Assembly: GCA_959606065.1 (NCBI GenBank)
Contig: CAUHHV010000026.1
Span: 1-26,110 of the forward strand
Source: an uncultured Collinsella sp.
GTDB taxonomy: Bacteria > Actinomycetota > Coriobacteriia > Coriobacteriales > Coriobacteriaceae
Direction: 5' to 3'
DNA: 26,110 nucleotides
Shown: in pieces, positions 1-7,380 of the stretch
Layout: each line of letters begins with the position of its first letter
How positions within the stretch are numbered: position 1 is the first letter of the stretch
Made by a program: the position numbers and the translations under genes
The notes under the pieces: generated by a model
Told to the model about the DNA's origin: nothing
The model's input: only the letters and a program-made list of their open reading frames with translations
The model's database searches: none

Positions 1-22
1 TCGCATGTATGAAAGGAAGATC

Positions 23-961
23 ATGCTCGATCAGGCTTATTCTCGTCGTCAGTTCCTCGGCCTCGCTGGTGGTCTTGCCAGCATCGTCGGTCTCGGTCTC
101 GTTGGTTGCGGCGGCTCCAACGCCGCCAACACCGCTGCTGAGGGCAGCGCCGCTGCTGCCGAGTCCGTCTCGGGCGAGGTGACCTACGACGGCGCTTCCT
201 CGTTCCAGGCTCTCGTCGAGACTGCTGCCGAGAAGTTCATGGATGCCAACCCGGACGTCTCCGTCTCTGGCTCGGGTAACGGTTCGGGCAAGGGCCTGAC
301 CGCTGTCGCCGCCGGCACCGTCACTATCGGTAACTCCGACGTCTTCGCCGAGACCAAGCTCGAGGCCGACCAGGTCAAGAACCTCGTCGACCACGAGGTC
401 GCCGTCGTGGGCATGGGCCCCGTCGTCTCCAAGAACGTCAAGGTCGACGACCTGTCCCTCGAGCAGCTCAAGGGCATCTTCTCCGGCCAGATCACCAACT
501 GGAAGGAGGTCGGCGGCGACGACGCCAAGATCGTTGTCCTCAACCGCAAGGCCGGCTCCGGTACCCGCGCCACCTTCGAGGCCGCCGTCTTTGGCGACGA
601 GGCCGTCGACTTTAAGGGCGACGCCGAGCTCGACAAGTCCGGCGACGTCCAGACTCAGATGGGCAGCACCGATAACGCCATCTCCTACCTCGACTTCTCG
701 CACTTCGATGACTCCAAGTTCAACGCCATCAAGGTCGAGGGCGTCGAGCCCAAGAGCAAGAATGTCACTGATGACTCCTTCAAGATCTGGGCTACCGAGC
801 ACATGTACTGCTCCAAGGACGCCGACGAGGCCACCAAGGCCTTCCTGGAGTTCATGCTTTCCGACGACGTCCAGGGCAAGCTCGTCGAGGAGCAGGGCTT
901 CATCCCCGTCTCTGCCATGAAGGTCGTCAAGGACGCCAGCGGCAAGGTCTCTGCTAAATAA
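23..961 (+). CDS. pstS: Phosphate ABC transporter substrate-binding lipoprotein PstS
   Basis: This is the extracellular phosphate-binding component of the Pst importer, 312 residues. I chose the ATG at 23 over the one at 5 because GAAAGGA lies about 6 bases before it and the signal peptide then starts normally. Residues 7-12 (SRRQFL) fit a twin-arginine motif, a hydrophobic stretch follows, and LVGC places the lipobox cysteine at residue 29, so the protein is probably a Tat-exported lipoprotein. A Ser/Ala/Glu linker precedes the binding domain, which opens with YDGASSF and carries the family-typical GSGNGSGKG and NRKAGSGTR phosphate-contact segments. It is followed 24 bases later by pstC. Any Pho-box promoter would lie left of the window. 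The family call is secure; Tat export is inferred from the motif alone. Confidence 0.95.
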   Translation: MLDQAYSRRQFLGLAGGLASIVGLGLVGCGGSNAANTAAEGSAAAAESVSGEVTYDGASSFQALVETAAEKFMDANPDVSVSGSGNGSGKGLTAVAAGTVTIGNSDVFAETKLEADQVKNLVDHEVAVVGMGPVVSKNVKVDDLSLEQLKGIFSGQITNWKEVGGDDAKIVVLNRKAGSGTRATFEAAVFGDEAVDFKGDAELDKSGDVQTQMGSTDNAISYLDFSHFDDSKFNAIKVEGVEPKSKNVTDDSFKIWATEHMYCSKDADEATKAFLEFMLSDDVQGKLVEEQGFIPVSAMKVVKDASGKVSAK

Positions 962-985
962 GTAATCGCCCCGGAAAGGTTTGCA

Positions 986-1894
986 ATGGCAAAACAGCTG
1001 CCAAAGCGCGACCTTGAGAACGTGGGCCTGGGCGTCACGGGCGCGTGCGTAGCGCTCGTGACGCTTGTCGTTGCCGCGCTCATCTTTATGGTCGCCCAAA
1101 AGGGCCTCTCGGCTTTTGTCAAGGACGGCGTCTCGGTCGTCGAGTTTTTCACCGGCACCAAGTGGGACCTGGCCAACACAGCCGAAAACGGCCTGCCCTA
1201 TACCGGCGCCCTGCCCCTGATCGTCACCTCGTTTGCGGTCATGGTGCTCTCCACGCTTATCGCGCTGCCCATCGCCATCGGCTCTGCCATCTTTGCGGTC
1301 GAGATTAGCCCTAAGTTTGGCTCTAAGATCTTTCAGCCGCTCATTGAGCTTTTGACCGGCATCCCCTCGGTCGTCTTTGGCCTGATCGGTTTTCACGTGG
1401 TCGTCGGTCTTATGAAGAGCGTTTTCCATGTGAGCACGGGCCTGGGCATCTTGCCCGGCGCCATCGTGCTGGCGGTCATGATTCTGCCGACGATGACCAC
1501 GCTTTCGGTCGATGGCCTGCGCGCCGTGCCCGACGGCTACCGCCAGGGCTCGCTCGCGCTGGGCTACACCCGCTGGCAGACCATCTGGCACGTGGTGCTC
1601 AAGTCCGCCATGCCGTCGCTCATGACCGCGGTTATCTTGGGCATGACCCGCGCCTTTGGCGAGACGCTCGCCGTGCGCATGGTCATCGGCGGCATCGAGG
1701 CCATGCCGACGTCGCTGCTGTCGCCGGCTTCGACCATCACCACCACGCTCACCACGTCCATGGCAGTCTATGCCGAGGGCTCGGCCCAAGACGATGTTCT
1801 GTGGGCGCTCGGCCTGCTGCTGATGGGCATGAGTCTCATCTTCATCCTGATCATCCACCTTATCGGCCGCAAGGGGGCGAAGGCTCGTGGCTAG
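986..1894 (+). CDS. pstC: Phosphate ABC transporter permease PstC
   Basis: This is one of the two membrane subunits forming the phosphate channel, 302 residues. The ATG at 986 follows GGAAAGG with good spacing. The protein has about six hydrophobic segments. The cytoplasmic loop that docks on the ATPase is the family-typical stretch around LRAVPDGYRQGSLALGYTRW, followed by the AFGETLAVRMVIGG segment characteristic of PstC. A periplasmic loop (FFTGTKWDL, then NGLPYTGALPLI) between the first two membrane spans is also typical. The gene overlaps pstA by 8 bases, which implies translational coupling within the pst operon. Confidence 0.95.
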   Translation: MAKQLPKRDLENVGLGVTGACVALVTLVVAALIFMVAQKGLSAFVKDGVSVVEFFTGTKWDLANTAENGLPYTGALPLIVTSFAVMVLSTLIALPIAIGSAIFAVEISPKFGSKIFQPLIELLTGIPSVVFGLIGFHVVVGLMKSVFHVSTGLGILPGAIVLAVMILPTMTTLSVDGLRAVPDGYRQGSLALGYTRWQTIWHVVLKSAMPSLMTAVILGMTRAFGETLAVRMVIGGIEAMPTSLLSPASTITTTLTTSMAVYAEGSAQDDVLWALGLLLMGMSLIFILIIHLIGRKGAKARG

Positions 1895-2813
1895 CACGCG
1901 TATCCACATCGACGAGGCGAGGCTCGGGCGTGTCCAAAAGCAGGACCGCTTCGCCACGGGCGTGTTGACGGCGATCGTCGCCATCGTCATGCTCATCGTC
2001 GTCTCCATGGTGGCCTATATCCTGTTCGAGGGCATCTCGACGCTGTTCCAGCCGGGCTTTCTCACGGAGCCGTCGCGCGCCAACGGAACGCAGGGCGGCG
2101 TGCTCTACCAGCTGTTCGACTCGTTCTACCTGCTGCTGATCACCCTGATCATCTCGGTGCCCATCAGCCTGGGCGGAGCGGTCTTTTTGGTTGAGTACGC
2201 GCCGGACGGACCCATCCGCGACATCGCCTCCACCGCCATCGAGACGTTGTCCTCGCTGCCTTCCATCGTCGTCGGCATGTTCGGTTTTCTGGTGTTCTCG
2301 GTGCAGCTGGGCTGGAAGTACTCCATCATCTCCGGCGCTGTCGCGCTCACCATGTTCAATATCCCCATCCTGGTGCGCGTGATCCAGCAGGCGCTCGAGG
2401 ACGTGCCACAGGCCCAGCGCGATGCATGCCTGGCCATGGGCCTTACCCGCTGGGAGGCCACGCTGCACATCCTGATTCCCGAGGCCATGCCCGCCATCGT
2501 GACCGGCATCGTGCTTTCGGCCGGCCGTGTGTTTGGCGAGGCCGCAGCACTGCTCTTTACCTCGGGTATGAGCTCGCCGGTTCGCCTGAACTTCTTGAGC
2601 TTTAACCTGTCGAGCCCCACCTGTGCCTGGAACGTGTTCCGCCCTGGCGAGTCGCTCGCCGTGCATATCTACAAGATCTATGGCGAGGGCAGCCCCGAGG
2701 CCCAGCAGATCGTCTGGGGCACCGCGGCGCTGCTGATGATTTGCGTGCTGCTGTTTAACGTAGTCGCCCGTATCGTGGGCAAGCAACTGGCAAGGAGGAT
2801 GACGGCCGAATGA
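1887..2813 (+). CDS. pstA: Phosphate ABC transporter permease PstA
   Basis: This is the second membrane subunit of the phosphate channel, 308 residues. Translation probably starts at a GTG that lies inside the end of pstC. Six hydrophobic segments are visible. The sequence FLTEPSRANGTQGGV is typical of the PstA periplasmic loop, and EDVPQAQRDACLAMGLTRWEA is the coupling helix that contacts PstB. GRVFGEAAALLFT matches the PstA consensus. The stop codon overlaps the pstB start in an ATGA arrangement, so the two are almost certainly co-translated. Confidence 0.95.
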   Translation: MASTRIHIDEARLGRVQKQDRFATGVLTAIVAIVMLIVVSMVAYILFEGISTLFQPGFLTEPSRANGTQGGVLYQLFDSFYLLLITLIISVPISLGGAVFLVEYAPDGPIRDIASTAIETLSSLPSIVVGMFGFLVFSVQLGWKYSIISGAVALTMFNIPILVRVIQQALEDVPQAQRDACLAMGLTRWEATLHILIPEAMPAIVTGIVLSAGRVFGEAAALLFTSGMSSPVRLNFLSFNLSSPTCAWNVFRPGESLAVHIYKIYGEGSPEAQQIVWGTAALLMICVLLFNVVARIVGKQLARRMTAE

Positions 2814-3682
2814 GCGAGATGGGTGTAACGCCCGCAACCGAAGCGGCATCGTCCGAGACCCAGGACTTTTTGTCGAGCGTGGGGGAGAGCGAGAAGCGCG
2901 TGCGCGTGAGCGGCAAGGCCGTGAGCGACGAGGTCGTGCTCTCCACTAAGGACGTCAACGTGTACTATGGCGACCACCATGCCCTGCACAATACGTCGCT
3001 CGAGTTTCACAAGGGCGAGATCACGGCACTCATCGGGCCTTCGGGCTGCGGTAAGTCGACCTTTTTGCGCAGCCTCAACCTTATGAACCGCGAGATTCGC
3101 GGCTGCCGCGTGGAGGGCGAGATTAACTACCGCGGACGCAATGTGAACACCAGGACCGAGAACACGTACGAGCTGCGTCGCTCCATTGGCATGGTGTTCC
3201 AGCAGCCCAACCCTTTCCGCAAGTCCATTCGCGACAACATCACGTTTGCGCCCAAGCGTCACGGCATTACCGACCGTGACGAGCTTGATCGTATGGTCGA
3301 GGAGAGCCTGCGCGGTGCAGCGCTGTGGGACGAGGTCAAGGACAAGCTCGACAAGAGCGCCTACGCGCTTTCGGGCGGTCAGCAGCAGCGCCTGTGCATC
3401 GCGCGCACGCTGGCGCTCAACCCCGATGTGATCCTGTTTGACGAACCCTGCTCGGCGCTCGACCCCATCTCGACGTTGGCGATCGAGGACCTCATGTCGT
3501 CGATTGTGGCCGACCGCGCCATCGTCATCGTGACGCACAACATGGAGCAGGCGTCGCGTGTGTCCAACCGCACGGCGTTCTTCTACATGGGCGATATGGT
3601 CGAGTACGACGAGACCGACGAGATTTTCCAACGGCCCAAGGATAAGCGGCTGAATGATTACCTCACCGGCATGTTCTCCTAG
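2810..3682 (+). CDS. pstB: Phosphate ABC transporter ATP-binding protein PstB
   Basis: This ATPase powers phosphate import. It is 290 residues, about 30-40 longer than usual because of an acidic, Ser/Glu-rich N-terminal extension before the core begins near residue 43. Walker A (GPSGCGKST) is at 76-84, the Q-loop at about 131, the signature LSGGQ at 187-191, Walker B ending in DEP at 211-213, and the switch histidine at 243. AAGGAGG sits 11 bases before the ATG, so the extension appears to be really translated. It is the last gene of the operon. No phoU follows, and an intrinsic terminator lies 59 bases downstream. The extension has no recognisable domain. Confidence 0.95.
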   Translation: MSEMGVTPATEAASSETQDFLSSVGESEKRVRVSGKAVSDEVVLSTKDVNVYYGDHHALHNTSLEFHKGEITALIGPSGCGKSTFLRSLNLMNREIRGCRVEGEINYRGRNVNTRTENTYELRRSIGMVFQQPNPFRKSIRDNITFAPKRHGITDRDELDRMVEESLRGAALWDEVKDKLDKSAYALSGGQQQRLCIARTLALNPDVILFDEPCSALDPISTLAIEDLMSSIVADRAIVIVTHNMEQASRVSNRTAFFYMGDMVEYDETDEIFQRPKDKRLNDYLTGMFS

Positions 3683-3740
3683 TCCGGGACATGCTTGAGG
3701 CCCGCGGCGGCCACGGTTGTCACGGGACTGATTGGAGAGA

Positions 3741-3775
3741 CGGGTCATCTCTTTTGGGAGATGGCCCGCCTTTTT
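3741..3775 (+). terminator. Intrinsic terminator after pstB
   Basis: An 11-bp stem (3741-3751 with 3758-3768, one G-U pair) with a 6-base loop is followed by CC and five T residues. It closes the pst operon and separates it from the ABC-F gene. Confidence 0.85.
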
Positions 3776-3792
3776 GCTCTGCGACCGAAACG

Positions 3793-3827
3793 ACCGCCAC
3801 AAAGGGGACAGGCGCCTTCGTGGTGGT
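3793..3827 (+). repeat. 35-nt palindromic dispersed repeat, copy 1
   Basis: A 13-nt arm at 3793-3805 can pair with 3815-3827 with one mismatch and one G-U, around a 9-nt loop GGACAGGCG. The reverse complement of the whole unit matches 16646-16680 at 32 of 35 positions. It lies in the leader region before the ABC-F gene. It has no T-tract, so it is not an ordinary terminator. It looks like a REP-type element. Confidence 0.7.
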
Positions 3828-3887
3828 TTGGGGTGGGGCTCGCTGCTATCATGGACAACGTTGAATTTCTACGAAGGAGCAGGGCAT

Positions 3888-5747
3888 ATGGCGATTCTTT
3901 TGGGATGCGATTCCGTCAGCCTAGAGTTTCCCACCAAGCATATTTTCGATAGCGTGACGCTCGGCGTGGGCGAGGGCGACCGCATTGGTATTGTCGGCAA
4001 AAACGGCGACGGCAAGTCGACGCTGCTGAGCGTGCTCGCCGGCACGCTGGAGCCCGATGACGGGCGCGTGACGCACCGTCGCGGCACCACGATCGGTCTG
4101 CTCGGCCAAAAGGACAACCTGGTCGATACCGACACCGTGCATCATGCCGTCGTGGGCGACACGCCCGAGTATGAGTGGGCGTCGAGTCCGCGTACGCGCC
4201 AGATTCTGGCTGGCCTTATTAGCGATGTGCCCTGGGAGGGCACGGTGGGCGAGCTTTCGGGCGGCCAGCGCCGTCGCGTGGACCTCGCGCGCCTGCTGAT
4301 CGACGACTATGACGTGCTCATGCTCGACGAGCCCACCAATCACCTGGACATGCGCACTATCAACTGGCTCGCGCGTCACTTAAAGGCCCGCTGGCAGCGC
4401 GGCCAGGGCGCGATGCTCGTGGTCACGCACGACCGCTGGTTCTTGGACGAGGTCTGCACCAGTATGTGGGAGGTCCACGACGGCCAGGTCGATCCCTTCG
4501 AGGGCGGCTACTCCGCATATATCCTGCAGCGCGTGGAGCGCGACCGCATGGCCGCGGTTACCGAGGAGCGTCGTCGCAACATGGCGCGCAAGGAGCTCGC
4601 GTGGCTGAGCCGCGGTGCCCAGGCGCGCTCCACCAAGCCCAAGTTTCGCGTGGATGCCGCCCGCGAGCTCATCGCCGACGTGCCGCCCGTGCGTGACGAG
4701 CTGGAGCTCAAGCGCCTAGCCGTGAGCCGCCTGGGCAAGCAGGTTATCGATGTGGTCGACGTGGACGCTGGCTATGCGGATACCGATGGCGCGCCCAAGC
4801 AGGTGCTCTCTGACGTGACCTGGCTCATTGGTGCGGGCGACCGCTATGGTCTTTTGGGTGAGAATGGCGCTGGCAAGTCGACGCTGCTCGATGTGATCCA
4901 GGGTATAATTGCGCCCACGCGCGGCCGCGTGAAGATTGGCCAGACGGTACGCTTTGGCGTGCTGTCGCAGCAGCTCGAGGAGCTCGAGCCCTATATGGGC
5001 GACACGATCCGCGAGGTGCTCAGCAACTATAAGAAGTACTACGTCATCGACGGCAAGGAGACTTCGCCCGAGAAGCTCTGCGAGCGTCTGGGCTTTACGA
5101 CGCAGCAGCTCTGGAGCCGCATCGGCGATCTTTCGGGCGGTCAGCGCCGTCGCCTGTCGCTGCTGCTGACGATCCTGGACGAGCCCAACGTGCTCATCCT
5201 GGACGAGCCGGGCAACGATCTGGATACCGACATGCTCGCGATTGTCGAGGATCTGCTCGACGGTTGGCCCGGCACGCTGATCCTGGTGACGCACGACCGC
5301 TTCTTGATGGAGCGCGTGACCGACCAGCAGTGGGCGCTGCTCGACGGCCACCTGACGCATATGCCCGGCGGCGTGGACCAGTATCTGCGCCTGTGCAACG
5401 CCACCGCCGAGGGCGAGCCCGTGGGTGCGCCGAGCGCCAAGACCGGCACGTTCGACACCGGTGCCGCGGCAGCTGTGGCCGAAAAGCCCAAGTCGAGCGG
5501 TCAGCCCAACGGCCTGTCCAACGCCGAGCGCCAGAAGCTCCGCCGCGAGGTGAGTTCGCTCGAGCGCAAGATGGAGACGCAGCGCGCCCGCGTTGAGGAG
5601 GCCGAGGCAGCAATGGCCCAAGTCGATCCCACCAACTACACGGCGCTCGGCGAGCAGCAGGCAAAGATCGACGAGGCTCACGCCGCCATGGACGAGCTGG
5701 AGATGGCGTGGCTCGAGGCGAGCGAAAAGCTCGAGGGCGAGGAGTAG
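3888..5747 (+). CDS. ABC-F family ATPase, Uup type
   Basis: This is a soluble duplicated ABC ATPase of 619 residues. The ATG at 3888 follows GAAGGAG at ideal spacing; the frame is open further upstream, but that part crosses the terminator and the repeat. Domain 1 has Walker A at 37-45 (GKNGDGKST), LSGGQ at 123-127 and DEPTNHLD at 147-154. The linker (about 220-285) carries KELAWLSRGAQARSTK, very like the Uup linker. Domain 2 has Walker A at 324-332, LSGGQ at 415-419 and DEPGNDLD at 439-446. Residues 545-619 form a charged heptad-like coiled coil, as in the Uup C-terminal domain. Known Uup proteins act on ribosomes or branched DNA; the role here is inferred from family. There are no membrane segments, so it is not a transporter. 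Confidence 0.9.
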   Translation: MAILLGCDSVSLEFPTKHIFDSVTLGVGEGDRIGIVGKNGDGKSTLLSVLAGTLEPDDGRVTHRRGTTIGLLGQKDNLVDTDTVHHAVVGDTPEYEWASSPRTRQILAGLISDVPWEGTVGELSGGQRRRVDLARLLIDDYDVLMLDEPTNHLDMRTINWLARHLKARWQRGQGAMLVVTHDRWFLDEVCTSMWEVHDGQVDPFEGGYSAYILQRVERDRMAAVTEERRRNMARKELAWLSRGAQARSTKPKFRVDAARELIADVPPVRDELELKRLAVSRLGKQVIDVVDVDAGYADTDGAPKQVLSDVTWLIGAGDRYGLLGENGAGKSTLLDVIQGIIAPTRGRVKIGQTVRFGVLSQQLEELEPYMGDTIREVLSNYKKYYVIDGKETSPEKLCERLGFTTQQLWSRIGDLSGGQRRRLSLLLTILDEPNVLILDEPGNDLDTDMLAIVEDLLDGWPGTLILVTHDRFLMERVTDQQWALLDGHLTHMPGGVDQYLRLCNATAEGEPVGAPSAKTGTFDTGAAAAVAEKPKSSGQPNGLSNAERQKLRREVSSLERKMETQRARVEEAEAAMAQVDPTNYTALGEQQAKIDEAHAAMDELEMAWLEASEKLEGEE

Positions 5748-5753
5748 ACGAGG

Positions 5754-6524
5754 ATGATCAAAGCCGCGTTTTTCGATATCGACGGCACGCTGCTGAGCTT
5801 TAAGACCCACCGGATTCCGGCGTCGGCGCAGCAGGTGCTCGACAGCTTTCACGAGCAGGGGATCGCATGCGTGATCGCCACGGGTCGCCCGACCTACCAG
5901 ATGCCGGACTGGCTGTTCGACCTGGGCTGGGATGCGTACATTACGCTCTCGGGTCAGCACTGTTTTGATGCCGAGGGGGTTTACCGCAGCTGTCCGATCG
6001 ATCCGGACGACGTTGCGGTGATTGTGGACCAGGTGGCGCAGGGGCGCTACGACTCGCTGTGCATGCAGGGCGAGAACTCGTTTGTGAACCGCCTGTCCGA
6101 GCGCGTGGTGACGGCTGGCAGCAACGCGGGAATCGTCTACCACGAGGAGCCGTTTGAGCACGCCTTTGACGCACCGGTCTACCAGTTTTGCGCCTTTGTG
6201 GACCCGGCCGACGAACATATCGTGACCGACGCCGTGTCGCATTCGCTCACCACGCGCTGGTGCGACCTGTTCTGCGACATTATTCCCGCTAACGGCGGCA
6301 AGGACCTGGGCGTGGCGGCGACGCTCGAGCGCCTGGGCATCGACGCGAGTGAAGCGATTGCCTTTGGCGACGGCGAGAACGACCTGTCGATGTTCTCGGC
6401 CGTGGGCACAAGTGTGGCCATGGGCAACGCGCAGGATACCGTGAAGGCCGCGGCGACCTACGTAACGACCGCCGTGGACGATGACGGCATCTACAACGCC
6501 GCGAAGCACTTTGGATTGATGTAA
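5754..6524 (+). CDS. Cof-type HAD-superfamily phosphatase
   Basis: A 256-residue hydrolase whose first strand carries DIDGT (nucleophile Asp8, acid/base Asp10). A type IIB cap follows, and the late motif GDGENDLSMF binds magnesium. This is the Cof/YidA-like subfamily, which dephosphorylates sugar phosphates, flavin precursors and similar small substrates; the substrate cannot be read from sequence. The ATG is only 6 bases after the ABC-F stop with GACGAGG in front, so the two genes are one operon. It is not obviously SerB, although serine genes lie elsewhere in the window. Confidence 0.88.
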   Translation: MIKAAFFDIDGTLLSFKTHRIPASAQQVLDSFHEQGIACVIATGRPTYQMPDWLFDLGWDAYITLSGQHCFDAEGVYRSCPIDPDDVAVIVDQVAQGRYDSLCMQGENSFVNRLSERVVTAGSNAGIVYHEEPFEHAFDAPVYQFCAFVDPADEHIVTDAVSHSLTTRWCDLFCDIIPANGGKDLGVAATLERLGIDASEAIAFGDGENDLSMFSAVGTSVAMGNAQDTVKAAATYVTTAVDDDGIYNAAKHFGLM

Positions 6525-6546
6525 CTGTGGATCGGCACCCGGCGCC

Positions 6547-6583
6547 TGGGGACACTCCTTGCGGGGCGTCCCCATTTTGTTTT
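6547..6583 (+). terminator. Intrinsic terminator after the HAD gene
   Basis: TGGGGAC at 6547-6553 pairs with GTCCCCA at 6568-6574. A short inner stem is possible, and TTTTGTTTTC follows. It sits 22 bases past the HAD stop codon. Confidence 0.75.
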
Positions 6584-6610
6584 CGTCCCGCACGTTTTGT
6601 GAAACACGGC

Positions 6611-6659
6611 TAACTTTTAGGCAAAGTAGTAAGACATGGGCAACTTTTGCGGTAAAGTA
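6611..6659 (+). promoter_or_regulatory. Tandem 18-19-nt repeats before the DtxR-like gene, candidate operators
   Basis: TAACTTTTAGGCAAAGTA (6611-6628) and CAACTTTTGCGGTAAAGTA (6641-6659) are near-copies starting exactly 30 bp apart, on the same helix face. Each has ACTTT and AAAGT as an inverted pair around a 5-6-bp spacer. Their position 53 bases before the start codon fits autoregulation by the downstream repressor. That they are binding sites is inference. Confidence 0.45.
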
Positions 6660-6711
6660 AGCTGTGAAAAGTATCCAAAGGCTAACTAGCAATCATCGCG
6701 AAAGGCGGCCC

Positions 6712-7101
6712 ATGGCCCTACGTGAATCCGGAGAAGACTATCTCGAATCGATCTACGTTCTGTCGGAACGTCAGGGCATCGTGCGCTCGATCGACGTTGC
6801 GGAGTACCTCGGCGTAACCAAGGCGAGCGTTTCCAAGGCCATGGCGACGCTGGAAAGCAACGGCTATGTCGAAATGGGCAAACGAGATGTTCATCTGACA
6901 GAGCGCGGTCTGGAGGTCGCGCGCCAAATGTGGGAGCGCCACTGCTTTTTCGTGGGGCTTTTGGAGGATGCAGGCGTATCGGCCGAGGTGGCGTCGCAAG
7001 AGGGCTGCCACATGGAGCACTGCCTGAGCGAGGAAAGCTTCGAGAAACTGAGTGCGATGCTGAACCGGGGCGAGGCGACGGGCCAAGCGGCGGAATCCTA
7101 A
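6712..7101 (+). CDS. DtxR/MntR-family metal-dependent transcriptional repressor
   Basis: A 129-residue repressor. The ATG at 6712 follows GAAAGGCGG; an upstream GTG-led extension lacks a ribosome site. Residues 1-65 form the winged helix-turn-helix (VAEYLGVTKASVSKAMATLESNGYV), and 66-115 the dimerisation and metal domain. There is no C-terminal SH3-like domain, so the length resembles MntR (about 142) rather than DtxR (about 226). Putative ligands are Asp9, Glu12, His77, Cys99, Glu102 and His103. These line up with MntR Asp8, Glu11, His77, Glu99, Glu102 and His103, except that Cys99 matches Cys102 of DtxR. The site is therefore mixed and the metal (Mn or Fe) is uncertain. The gene stands alone, facing the metal-efflux genes. 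Confidence 0.88.
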   Translation: MALRESGEDYLESIYVLSERQGIVRSIDVAEYLGVTKASVSKAMATLESNGYVEMGKRDVHLTERGLEVARQMWERHCFFVGLLEDAGVSAEVASQEGCHMEHCLSEESFEKLSAMLNRGEATGQAAES

Positions 7102-7121
7102 CGAACCCCCAGTAGCGCGGA

Positions 7122-7170
7122 GTTCGCGCAAAGCGCGAACCAGCGACCGGGACCAGCGGCCCTTTCGGCC
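7122..7170. other. Two small hairpins after the DtxR-like gene
   Basis: GTTCGCGC (7122-7129) and GCGCGAAC (7133-7140) form a perfect 8-bp stem with an AAA loop. A GGCC-ctttc-GGCC hairpin follows at 7158-7170. Neither has a T-tract. I see no coding potential in the 279-base gap 7102-7380. Confidence 0.5.
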
Positions 7171-7237
7171 AAGTCCATTTCAGCAAAGGAACCCTGCCAG
7201 CAAGCGATGCCCAAGAACTGCCAGCTACGTCACCGCA

Positions 7238-7364
7238 GGCCGGGGCCGGGCTTGGTTTTGAAAACACTCCGCAGCGCGAGGCCCGTCTTTCCGTTGCTCC
7301 GCAGGAGCAGGAAAGGCGGGCCTCATGCGCGAGGACGTTTTCAAAACCAAGCCCGGCCCCGGCC
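7238..7364. repeat. 127-nt giant palindrome between convergent genes
   Basis: The outer arms 7238-7265 and 7337-7364 are perfect 28-bp inverted repeats. Inside, 7278-7292 pairs with 7310-7324 (15 bp, one G-U), and 7295-7300 pairs with 7304-7309 around a GCA triloop. The arms also contain GTTTT-N-AAAAC mini-palindromes. The element starts 16 bases beyond the ATPase stop, between the 3' ends of two convergent genes. There is no T-tract at its foot, so it differs from standard intrinsic terminators. It may be a roadblock or terminator, a small structured RNA, or a MITE-like element. Confidence 0.85.
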
Positions 7365-7380
7365 GGAGGGACCACGAGTG

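Noticed and set aside
1860..3802. Long leftward frames opposite pstA and pstB
   Set aside because: Antisense shadows of genes with complete family motifs; composition is typical of GC-rich reverse frames.
3732..3887. 52-codon N-terminal extension of the ABC-F protein
   Set aside because: It covers the pst terminator and the 35-nt palindrome; the strong ribosome site at 3873-3879 supports the ATG at 3888.
4716..6692. Long leftward open frame of 658 codons opposite the ABC-F and HAD genes
   Set aside because: It runs antisense to two genes with clear motifs, is His/Arg/Leu-rich as expected from high-GC antisense, and has no recognisable domain.
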